In this document: piece by piece, positions 1 through 5,591 of the stretch
Numbering within the stretch: the stretch's first letter is position 1
Layout of the letters: every line of letters starts with the position of its first letter
Translations under genes and position numbers: made by a program
Notes under the pieces: model-generated
The model's database searches: none
Told to the model about the DNA's origin: nothing
What the model saw: only the letters and a program-made list of their open reading frames with translations
Assembly: GCA_026986885.1 (NCBI GenBank)
Contig: JALSNT010000652.1
Span: forward strand, 1-6,062
Direction: 5' to 3'
Length of the DNA stretch: 6,062 nucleotides
Source: Desulfobulbaceae bacterium
GTDB lineage: Bacteria; Desulfobacterota; Desulfobulbia; Desulfobulbales; Desulfobulbaceae

Positions 1-1184
1 TTATTGATGGAATCCTGACCAAGGCTGGCCCCGACGGTCAGGTTCTGGATAATTTCAACCGGCGCCGGCAGGGCGCCGACTCGAAGGACAATGGCGAGAT
101 CAGTGGCCTCTTCATGGGTGAAACTCCCTGAAATCTGAGCCTTGCCGCCAAGAATTTTTTCCCGGATAACCGGGGCGGAACGAACGACATCGTCCAGGAC
201 AATAGCCAGTCGTTTATCGACATTTTTTGCGGTGATCGCTCCGAAAATTTTTCCTCCGCGGCCGGTAAGATCAAGGCTGACATAGGGTTCATTGAAACTG
301 CCGCCGATGCGGACCTGGGCGTTTTTCACCATTTCGCCGGTCATCAGGACCCGGCTCTTCAGCAGAATAGGGACCCTTCGTTCCTTTTTCGTTTTGTTGT
401 CAACAATGCGTTGAAAATATACTTCCGTTTCTTTGGGCAGCCGTGACTGCAGGGCCAGATTGAGTTTTTTCCTGCTCTCTCCCGGCTTCCATTGGCCGGC
501 TTTTATCGCGTCATTGATCAGTTTCTGCAGGTCTATGCCGGTATCATCGGCAACCAGCTTGAATTCGAGCTGGGCTGTCTGGCCGATAAGGCTCATGGCC
601 CGATCCGGATCCTTTACACCCGGCAGTTGGACGACAATTTCATTTTCTCCCTGGCGGATAATAACCGGTTCGGCGACGCCAAACTGATCAATGCGGTTTC
701 TGATAATTTCCAGGGACTGGTTGACCGCATTTTTTTTGATAAAATCAATTTCATCCTTTGTCAGTTTCAAGGTAATTTTAGGAAAACTCCCTTTTTCCGC
801 ATTGACGCTGATGTCGAGATTGGGAAAATCATTCTTGATGATCTGGTTAACGGTTTCCACCGCTCCGGTGTTGGGCAGGGTAAAGGTAACCTTATGCGGG
901 TCCGGTGACTCCATGCGTACGGCATGGATATTTTTTTCTGCAAGGTCGTCTTTCAGGTCGGATGCTGCCAGGTCAAGGGAATTTTCTATGGCCTTGTCCA
1001 GGTCGACACGGAGTACCAGATGCATGCCGCCCTGGAGGTCCAGACCTAATTTTAAGCCGCCGGGCGCCAGATATTTTTTCCACCATGAGGGCGCTCCCGG
1101 ATAGAAAGAGGGCACCAGGACCATAAAAGCGAACAGGATAAGGGTTATCAGCAGGCCGATTTTTACTTTAAGAGATGTATTCAT
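1..1184 (-). CDS. secD: Protein translocase subunit SecD (C-terminal part cut by the window edge)
   Basis: SecD partners SecF in the inner membrane and uses the proton motive force to help pull proteins through SecYEG. The 394 residues seen translate without interruption. They begin with one membrane segment (about residues 8-26), followed by the P1 periplasmic region with hallmark SecD motifs: GLDLQGG (47-53), NRIDQFGVAEP (163-173), QLPGV (186-190), and near the end LRVGALPAPVEII followed by TVGASLGQDSI. The window edge falls where the second membrane segment should begin, so the C-terminal five-helix domain lies outside. The start is the ATG at 1184, which matches the family's membrane segment near the N-terminus; its ribosome site is weak (GGAT about ten bases upstream). 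An in-frame TTG lies two codons upstream, just after a stop. A strong promoter lies at 1253-1281. yajC, often directly upstream of secD, is not here; larB is the upstream neighbour. secF probably follows, which is inference. Confidence 0.95.
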   Translation of the reverse strand, partial: MNTSLKVKIGLLITLILFAFMVLVPSFYPGAPSWWKKYLAPGGLKLGLDLQGGMHLVLRVDLDKAIENSLDLAASDLKDDLAEKNIHAVRMESPDPHKVTFTLPNTGAVETVNQIIKNDFPNLDISVNAEKGSFPKITLKLTKDEIDFIKKNAVNQSLEIIRNRIDQFGVAEPVIIRQGENEIVVQLPGVKDPDRAMSLIGQTAQLEFKLVADDTGIDLQKLINDAIKAGQWKPGESRKKLNLALQSRLPKETEVYFQRIVDNKTKKERRVPILLKSRVLMTGEMVKNAQVRIGGSFNEPYVSLDLTGRGGKIFGAITAKNVDKRLAIVLDDVVRSAPVIREKILGGKAQISGSFTHEEATDLAIVLRVGALPAPVEIIQNLTVGASLGQDSIN

Positions 1185-1240
1185 GAACAACTATCCACTT
1201 GTTTAGGTTCCATACGGAATATGGGAAGAAATATGAACAT
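1181..1240 (-). other. Possible 19-codon leader frame overlapping the secD start
   Basis: Just downstream of the predicted secD transcription start, an ATG at 1240 opens a 19-codon frame reading MFIFLPIFRMEPKQVDSCS. Its TGA stop overlaps the secD ATG in an ATGA arrangement, which would allow translational coupling. There is no clear ribosome site, and the predicted transcript starts only about six bases before the ATG. The same frame stays open further upstream to 1423. I do not recognise the peptide. It may be fortuitous. Confidence 0.2.
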
Positions 1241-1252
1241 ATAAATCGAAAG

Positions 1253-1281
1253 ATTATACGATGTGAAAGCACATCCTGCAA
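1253..1281 (-). promoter_or_regulatory. Sigma-70-type promoter of secD with a palindrome filling its spacer
   Basis: On the minus strand, TTGCAG (1281-1276) and TATAAT (1258-1253) are separated by exactly 17 bases, a near-consensus housekeeping promoter. The expected start point is near 1246, giving a leader of about 62 bases before the secD ATG. The whole spacer is a perfect inverted repeat, GATGTG-CTTT-CACATC (1275-1260 on the minus strand) plus one base, an arrangement well placed for a repressor to block RNA polymerase. That role is inference; a chance palindrome is possible. Confidence 0.68.
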
Positions 1282-1320
1282 TGGGTAAAGCTATGGAATG
1301 GGGAATTTTTGCGCCTGTCG

Positions 1321-1350
1321 AAATAAAAAGGAATCTGCTTACCGGCAGAT
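1321..1350 (-). terminator. Possible Rho-independent terminator after larB
   Basis: Read on the minus strand, a perfect 6-bp stem (ATCTGC / GCAGAT, six-base loop; 1350-1333) is followed by TCCTTTTTATTT. It lies between larB and the secD promoter, where a larB transcript should stop. The stem is short and only half G+C, so it would be weak. An A/T hairpin with 7-bp arms (1356-1362 and 1371-1377) lies immediately before it and may contribute. Confidence 0.35.
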
Positions 1351-1390
1351 GAACAAAAAAACGGATGGCTGTTTTTTGTGGCAGAAAATA

Positions 1391-1552
1391 AACTCGAAAT
1401 CCAAATATCGAAATCCGAAACAAATTCCAAATTCAAATGTTTCAATGACATAAACAAGGACAATCCATATTGTCCAACATTGGACCCATTTTAATTATTT
1501 GTTTCAGGGTTATTTGATATTGTTTCGAATCTGGTGTTTCTTAGTTCGAATT
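1391..1552. repeat. AT-rich palindromic intergenic element (large imperfect inverted repeat)
   Basis: The left arm (1391-1429) and right arm (1514-1552) are imperfect reverse complements. They match without gaps at roughly 60 percent of positions and share the perfect block CGAAACAA (1416-1423 against 1527-1520). The left arm is itself built of a 14-base quasi-repeat: CGAAATCCAAATAT (1395-1408), CGAAATCCGAAACA (1409-1422), then a diverged third copy. The centre holds two overlapping perfect palindromes, GGACAAT-CCAT-ATTGTCC (1458-1475) and GTCCAACATTGGAC with a two-base centre (1472-1485). From memory, the wording resembles noncoding repeats scattered through Desulfobacterota genomes. No coding capacity and no transposase are visible. 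It could be a MITE-like element or a folded-RNA or DNA-hairpin site. Confidence 0.5.
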
Positions 1553-1582
1553 TTCCTGATTATCCGGGTTAGGTAAAAGTAA

Positions 1583-2332
1583 TCACCGGCAAATAGCAGC
1601 GGCCATACAGGCGGCACCAAAGCCGTTATCGATATTAACCACGGCAATGCCGGGGGAGCAGCTGTTGAGCATAGCGAGCAGGGCCGCAAAACCACCGGTT
1701 CCCGTACCGTATCCTATGCTGGTCGGCACGCCGATGACAGGCGCCGGGGTTATACCGGCGATCACAGAGGGCAGGGCCCCTTCCATACCGGCAACGACAA
1801 TGATCACCCGTGCCTGTCGCAGTTTTTCCGTATGCCGGAGGATGCGGTGGATACCGGCGACTCCGGCATCGGCAATAAATGTCGCCCCATGGCCCAGGCA
1901 GTGCAGGGTGATCCTGGCCTCTTCGGCCACCGGCAGGTCGGAAGTACCGGCGGTAACAAGCAGAATCACCGGTTCGTCCTGTGCCGGTATGATCTTGTCT
2001 TCGTTGCCGCTCAACATCCTTGCTGTTTTATGGTAGTGCAACTGCGGCAGGGCAGAGCATACGATTTCCGCCTTTTGCTCGTCCACCCTGGTTGCCAGCA
2101 CGACCTGATCCTGATTCAGTTGTGCCGTCAGGATGTCGATAAGTTGTTCGGCGGTTTTATTTTGGGCAAAAACTGCTTCCGGAATGCCGGTGCGCAGGCA
2201 ACGGTGGTGATCCAGGCAGGCGGCTTCCGTATGGTGTTCCGGCAGTCTGCAAAGCTGATTGATAACATCATCGACACTAATATCGCCCTGTTGCAGCTCT
2301 TGCAGGAGTGTATGCAGTTTCTTTTCATTCAT
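1583..2332 (-). CDS. larB: LarB, nickel-pincer cofactor biosynthesis carboxylase/hydrolase
   Basis: LarB carboxylates the pyridinium ring of nicotinic acid adenine dinucleotide at C5 and hydrolyses the phosphoanhydride, the first step towards the nickel-pincer nucleotide cofactor of lactate racemase (LarA) and relatives. The 249 residues have a short helical N-terminal part (GDISVDDVINQL near 16-27), then PEAVFAQNKT (51-60), and from about 121 a PurE-like domain with TAGTSDLPVAEEA (127-139), VVAGMEGALPSVIAG (179-193), VPTSIGYG (202-209) and NSCSPGIAVVNIDNGFGA (223-240). Cys225 fits the family's conserved cysteine that adds to the pyridine ring (Cys221 in Lactobacillus). The ATG at 2332 gives the usual family start; an in-frame ATG at 2350 would add six residues, and neither has a good ribosome site. 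The frame remains open far upstream, antisense to the neighbouring kinase, but that part is not protein-like. No larA, larC or larE is nearby, so LarB appears as an orphan here. Confidence 0.95.
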   Translation of the reverse strand: MNEKKLHTLLQELQQGDISVDDVINQLCRLPEHHTEAACLDHHRCLRTGIPEAVFAQNKTAEQLIDILTAQLNQDQVVLATRVDEQKAEIVCSALPQLHYHKTARMLSGNEDKIIPAQDEPVILLVTAGTSDLPVAEEARITLHCLGHGATFIADAGVAGIHRILRHTEKLRQARVIIVVAGMEGALPSVIAGITPAPVIGVPTSIGYGTGTGGFAALLAMLNSCSPGIAVVNIDNGFGAACMAAAICR

Positions 2333-2437
2333 AAATTTGTAACATACCATGGGGGAAAAGCGAGGTAAACCATTTACGGGCGTCCCCGGGTCTGGTAAAG
2401 TGAAGCCCTGCTGTTTGTATGACAATATGGAGGAATC

Positions 2438-3454
2438 ATGTCCGAGGATCATTATCCCAAATATATTCAGGCCCTGCTGCAACCTGAGAGCTATCCGTAT
2501 TCCGTGGATACGGTCACCCTGGTGCAGACCCATATCTCTTTTGTTCTGCTGGCAGGCGACTTTGTCTACAAGTTTAAGAAACCGGTGAATTTCGGTTTCC
2601 TGGATTTTTCGACCCTGGAAAAGCGTAAATACTGCTGCCGGCAGGAACTGCTCCTGAACCGTCGCTTGAGTCCTGAAATCTACCTGGGACTGGTAGAGGT
2701 AAAGGACGACGGTGGTGCCATCCGTCTTGGCGGCACCGGTGATGTGATCGAGTATGGAGTAAAAATGCGGCGAATGCCGGAAGAACGGATGATGTCCCGG
2801 GTTATTGAGCGGGGTGAACTGCATGGAGACCATATTCAGGCCCTGGTGGATGTCCTGGTCCCTTTTTATGAACAGGCCGCAAGAAATCCGGAAATCGATA
2901 AATTCGGCACCGCCGAAGCCGTTGCCGTCAATGTCCTGGAAAATTTCGAGCAGACAGAGGATTTTATCGGCGGCGGCGCCTTGACCCAGGCTCAATTTGA
3001 TGCCATATCTGCCTATGCCCGTACATTTCTTGCCCGGGATACCATCTTTCAGAACCGCATCCAGGCGGGTAAGGTCAGGGATTGTCATGGTGATCTCTAT
3101 TCGGCAAATATATGCCTGGCTGACAAGGTATATATTTACGACTGTATAGAATTCAATGACAGGTTCCGCTATTGCGATGTGGCCAGTGATGTTGCTTTTT
3201 TGGCCATGGATCTTGATTTTCATCACCTGCCGGAGCTGTCGAAACTCTTTATTGATCGTTTTTGTTCACAGTCAGGTGATGACGGTTTGCGGGGCATGCT
3301 CAATTTTTATACCTGCTATCGTGCCTATGTGCGGGGAAAAATAGGCCTGTTTACCGCCGCCGATCCGGCAGTTGATCCGGAAGTAAAAAAGGCGAATCTG
3401 GCGGCAGCGTCAGATTATTTTTCACTGGCCTGTCGTTACGCGGAAAAGGAATGA
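2438..3454 (+). CDS. APH-fold kinase of the COG2187 type (stand-alone N-terminal half of a commonly fused kinase)
   Basis: This 338-residue protein has the aminoglycoside-phosphotransferase/choline-kinase fold, but its substrate is unknown; the fold name should not be read as antibiotic resistance. An N-lobe motif with the probable ATP-contacting lysine, VYKFKKPV (43-50), leads into GFLDFSTLEKR (53-63). The catalytic loop reads HGDLYSAN (217-224), with Asp219 as likely base and Asn224 as metal ligand. IYDCIEFNDRFRYCDVASD (233-251) follows, with Asp235 as the second metal-binding acid. In many proteobacteria this domain is fused to a C-terminal P-loop kinase; here that half is the next gene, overlapping by ATGA or starting six bases after the stop. 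GGAGGA at 2429-2434, three bases before the ATG, supports the start. A weak promoter-like pair, TTTACG (2373-2378) and TAAAGT (2396-2401) with 17 bases between, lies in the 105-bp gap to divergent larB. Confidence 0.88.
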   Translation: MSEDHYPKYIQALLQPESYPYSVDTVTLVQTHISFVLLAGDFVYKFKKPVNFGFLDFSTLEKRKYCCRQELLLNRRLSPEIYLGLVEVKDDGGAIRLGGTGDVIEYGVKMRRMPEERMMSRVIERGELHGDHIQALVDVLVPFYEQAARNPEIDKFGTAEAVAVNVLENFEQTEDFIGGGALTQAQFDAISAYARTFLARDTIFQNRIQAGKVRDCHGDLYSANICLADKVYIYDCIEFNDRFRYCDVASDVAFLAMDLDFHHLPELSKLFIDRFCSQSGDDGLRGMLNFYTCYRAYVRGKIGLFTAADPAVDPEVKKANLAAASDYFSLACRYAEKE

Positions 3455-3459
3455 GGACA

Positions 3460-4014
3460 ATGGGCCGTATCGTCGTTTTTTTCGGTTTGATTGCCTCGGG
3501 TAAGTCTACCCTGGCTGAAAAATTTGGAGCCGACCTGCATGCATTGTATCTCAACACCGACAGGGTCCGCAAGCAACTGGCCGGCATTGAGGTAACTCAG
3601 CACATGCCGGATGATGTGGGACAGGGGATCTATACTCCGGAATTTACCGAGCGTACCTATGCGACCATGCTGAAAAGAGCGGCGGAGAGACTGTCTCGGG
3701 GCGAACAGGTTGTTCTTGACGGCTCATACAGCCGTCGGGCGGACAGGGCGGCAGTAATTGCCTGTGGTCGTGAACGGCACGCAGATGTGCGCTTTATCCT
3801 CTGTTTCTGTTCCGATACCGAGGTAAAGAGGCGTCTGGCTCTTCGTGCCCTGGATGCCGAAGCTGTTTCCGATGGCCGCTGGGATATTTATCTGCACCAG
3901 AAGGAGACGTTTGAGCCGCCGGATGAGTTGACGGCGGATCAATTGCTGCGGCTGAATACCGAGGATACTCCGGTCCGGTTATCGGCGCGGATCCATCAAT
4001 GGTTGAAACTTTAA
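3460..4014 (+). CDS. P-loop kinase of the COG0645 type (stand-alone partner of the APH-fold kinase)
   Basis: This is a small P-loop NTPase of the predicted-kinase family related to polynucleotide kinase and zeta-toxin-like phosphotransferases; the substrate is unknown. From the 3460 start (184 residues), the Walker A motif GLIASGKST covers residues 9-17. LNTDRVRKQLAG follows (about 32-43), with the Asp-Arg pair typical of substrate binding in this group. VVLDGSYSRR (about 85-94) supplies the Walker B-like acid, and an arginine-rich lid (KRRLALRAL) comes later. AAGGA at 3446-3450 is nine bases before the ATG at 3460 but directly abuts the ATG at 3451, so 3460 is preferred. The 3451 start would add three residues and create an ATGA overlap with the upstream kinase. 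Tight spacing implies cotranslation, and the two chains probably act together as the fused homologues do. The ferredoxin gene follows after 28 bases. Confidence 0.87.
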   Translation: MGRIVVFFGLIASGKSTLAEKFGADLHALYLNTDRVRKQLAGIEVTQHMPDDVGQGIYTPEFTERTYATMLKRAAERLSRGEQVVLDGSYSRRADRAAVIACGRERHADVRFILCFCSDTEVKRRLALRALDAEAVSDGRWDIYLHQKETFEPPDELTADQLLRLNTEDTPVRLSARIHQWLKL

Positions 4015-4042
4015 GATCCACTTATTGAAGACGTGACATAGC

Positions 4043-4486
4043 ATGTATACCAGAATTTATTTTTTGCGCTACCCCAAGGAAACATCAGATCAGCCCATTA
4101 TCTACCAGCTGGTTAAGCAGTACGATGTGGAGTTTAATATTTTAAAAGCAGATATACGTCCCCAGCGTGACGGAATTATGATTTTGGAACTTAAGGGGAA
4201 TAAGGAAAATGTACGAGAGGCCCTTGGCTACTTAAAAAGTCTGGGTGTACGTGCGGAACGGTTGGCTGCCAAGATCAGCCGTGATGAAGAAAAATGCTTT
4301 CAATGCGGTGCCTGTACGGGGATTTGTCCGGTCGGAGCGCTCTATATTGAGCGCCCGGCCATGGAGATTCGTTTCAATCCGGAAAAATGCACGGGTTGTG
4401 GTCTTTGTGTGACCGGATGCCCGGTCAGGGCCATGCATGTGTCTTTTGATCAATTGCCGGAGGAGAAAATCGTGACGACTGTTTAA
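4043..4486 (+). CDS. NIL-domain 2[4Fe-4S] ferredoxin, probable homocysteine-synthesis electron carrier
   Basis: This 147-residue cytoplasmic protein joins an N-terminal NIL domain (about 1-75; the fold also found on methionine-importer ATPases) to a bacterial-type ferredoxin domain. Both cluster motifs are complete: Cys85, Cys88, Cys91, Cys95-Pro and Cys116, Cys119, Cys122, Cys126-Pro, so two [4Fe-4S] clusters are expected. Genetics in Methanosarcina and in Desulfovibrio ties such NIL-ferredoxins, with a DUF39/COG1900 protein, to reductive sulfide incorporation into an aspartate-semialdehyde-derived substrate to make homocysteine. That role is carried over here by family, not shown; no DUF39 gene is in the window. 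The gene lies 28 bases after the P-loop kinase and may be its operon partner. The ribosome site is weak (GAAG about a dozen bases upstream). It converges on bamD with only 17 bases between the coding ends and no clear terminator. Confidence 0.92.
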   Translation: MYTRIYFLRYPKETSDQPIIYQLVKQYDVEFNILKADIRPQRDGIMILELKGNKENVREALGYLKSLGVRAERLAAKISRDEEKCFQCGACTGICPVGALYIERPAMEIRFNPEKCTGCGLCVTGCPVRAMHVSFDQLPEEKIVTTV

Positions 4487-4503
4487 CGATTTCAAGGTCC
4501 TCT

Positions 4504-5322
4504 TTATTTTGCCGGAGCGGAATTTTTGTTATTGCTGTCCGATTCCCAGAATTTCAGGGCAGGCATGTGCAGATCAGGCAGCCAGCGCCGTAAACCCCAT
4601 CTCGGCGGATTACCCGCCTCTAATCGTTCAAGAAGAGCTTTGGCCTTGGGAGCAATAGCGGATTCGGGATACCTTTTTAAAAGATATTTGAGGCGATGGA
4701 CCGCCTGTTCATATTGTTCGGTCCGAACATAGAAAACGGCAACGAAGTACTCATGGTTGACCAGAAATTCTTTGGCTGCCGTTATATGGGCCCTGGCTTC
4801 AGCTGTGTAAGGTGAATGGGGAAAGGAGCGCAGGAGTTTGGAAAAGTCACTGATTGCATCCTGGGCACCGGAAATATCCCGGTCGATACGATCTGTTCTT
4901 TTGAAATCACACATGCCGATCTGGAACATGACATAGGCTATGGCCTCGTGCGTCGGATGCCGTTCTTCAAATTCCTGGTACAGCGTTTTCGCTTCAATAT
5001 ATTCTCCCCGGTAATAATGACAGTCTGCTGCTCTGAGCTCGGCAAGGACAGCTTGTGGGCTGAAAGGGTATTGATCAAGAATTTGATTGAAGGCCTGCAG
5101 GGCATCGTAATAATTACCGGTATTGTAGGCCTCCATGCCCTGGGCAAGTAGATTTGCTGCTGCTTCCTGATTAACGACCGTATCGTCTCCATTGTTGATA
5201 AAAGGGAGAAAATCAAAGGTATCCTTAACGGTTGAGCATGCAGTTATCGTCAGGGATAAGAAGCACAAGGCAGAGATGTTGACAATGCGTCGTCTCCAGG
5301 GAGGGCGAATTTTTGCTGGCAT
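4504..5322 (-). CDS. bamD: Outer membrane protein assembly factor BamD (TPR lipoprotein)
   Basis: BamD is the lipoprotein of the beta-barrel assembly machine that works with BamA at the inner face of the outer membrane. The 272-residue product starts with a basic stretch (PAKIRPPWRRR), a hydrophobic segment (about 13-28) and the lipobox ITAC, placing the lipidated residue at Cys29. Ser30 follows, consistent with outer-membrane sorting. The mature part has tandem TPR-like helical repeats: AYNTGNYYDALQAFNQIL (65-82) then YPFSPQA, YYRGEYIEAKTLYQEFEERHP (103-123), a longer repeat ending LLRSFPHSPYTAEA (163-176), and VRTEQYEQAVHRLKYLLKRYP (199-219). The order and spacing fit BamD/YfiO. The C-terminal tail after about 238 is lineage-specific and ends in a polar stretch. 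The start at 5322 gives a normal signal peptide, although no clear ribosome site precedes it. It has its own promoter (5433-5459), so it need not depend on upstream trxB. Confidence 0.91.
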   Translation of the reverse strand: MPAKIRPPWRRRIVNISALCFLSLTITACSTVKDTFDFLPFINNGDDTVVNQEAAANLLAQGMEAYNTGNYYDALQAFNQILDQYPFSPQAVLAELRAADCHYYRGEYIEAKTLYQEFEERHPTHEAIAYVMFQIGMCDFKRTDRIDRDISGAQDAISDFSKLLRSFPHSPYTAEARAHITAAKEFLVNHEYFVAVFYVRTEQYEQAVHRLKYLLKRYPESAIAPKAKALLERLEAGNPPRWGLRRWLPDLHMPALKFWESDSNNKNSAPAK

Positions 5323-5432
5323 AATAGGGCGTACCGACGGGAAAAAATTATTGATGGCGTGTAATACTTAGATCTACGTCGTTTTATGCAGGAGCGACCG
5401 GGTAAATCCAGGGGTACCTGTGATCAATTACT

Positions 5433-5459
5433 ATTATACGATGTTTTCCTTTCTTGCAA
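5433..5459 (-). promoter_or_regulatory. Probable sigma-70-type promoter of bamD
   Basis: On the minus strand, TTGCAA (5459-5454) precedes a perfect TATAAT (5438-5433) with a 15-base spacer, shorter than the ideal 17. The predicted start near 5426 gives a leader of about 104 bases before bamD. The 12 bases ACATCGTATAAT, covering the -10 box and the six bases before it, are identical to those in the secD promoter, and the -35 boxes differ by one base. The short spacer is the main reason for doubt. Confidence 0.5.
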
Positions 5460-5591
5460 CAGGAGGTTAAGAAGGAACTTGTTGTATGGAGCTGGAGCCG
5501 AAAATAAGTGAAAAAACAACCAGTGTCCTGCGTCGCTTTGCATTGAAGGCATGAGAGACGGCAGAAAACAGGTTTAGCTGCTCAATGCTGG

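Larger units (their letters stand above)
1185..1582. other. 398-bp intergenic region between larB and secD
   Basis: No convincing protein gene lies here. Reading from the larB end on the minus strand, the stretch holds a large imperfect inverted repeat (1391-1552) with small palindromes at its centre, an A/T-only hairpin (arms 1356-1362 and 1371-1377), a stem with a T-rich tail (1321-1350), the secD promoter (1253-1281), and a leader of about 62 bases containing a short open frame that overlaps the secD start. The region is clearly richer in A+T than the flanking genes. Confidence 0.8.

Noticed and set aside
433..1126. Several plus-strand open frames of 73-138 codons
   Set aside because: They are antisense to secD, which translates cleanly with its full motif series on the minus strand. 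The plus-strand products resemble nothing.
1395..1436. Three near-identical 14-base units suggesting a CRISPR or tandem array
   Set aside because: The units are contiguous with no spacers, the third is strongly diverged, and the unit is too short for CRISPR. It is explained better as part of the palindromic element.
1647..2368. Plus-strand open frames of 129 and 178 codons
   Set aside because: They are antisense shadows of larB; the coding-quality sequence is on the minus strand.
2333..3226. Long minus-strand open frame continuing upstream of larB for about 298 codons
   Set aside because: It lies antisense to the APH-fold kinase, whose motifs are unmistakable. The extra protein has no recognisable domain, and LarB family similarity begins only near 2332. 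It is a frame shadow produced by codon bias on the opposite strand.
2438..3454. Aminoglycoside resistance gene
   Set aside because: The APH fold is present, but the conserved VYKFKKP, GFLDFST and DCIEFND motifs and the P-loop kinase partner place it in the housekeeping COG2187 group, not among known resistance enzymes.
4465..4493. Inverted repeat GAAAATCG / CGATTTC over the end of the ferredoxin gene as a bidirectional terminator
   Set aside because: The stem is A/T-rich with a 14-base loop, overlaps the coding end, and is not followed by a T run on either strand.
4816..5151. Plus-strand open frame of 111 codons
   Set aside because: It is antisense to bamD, whose lipobox and TPR pattern are clear on the other strand.
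5486..5554. 22-codon plus-strand frame in the bamD-trxB gap, preceded by AAGGA nine bases upstream
   Set aside because: Spacing and ribosome site are acceptable, but the peptide is short and charged with no recognisable feature, and no promoter is evident on that strand. The purine-rich stretch alone is not enough.
5499..5591. Search for a trxB terminator in the minus-strand sequence after its stop
   Set aside because: A TTTTTT run is present on the minus strand (5518-5513), but the only stem before it is a three-base CAG/CTG pairing, too weak to call.
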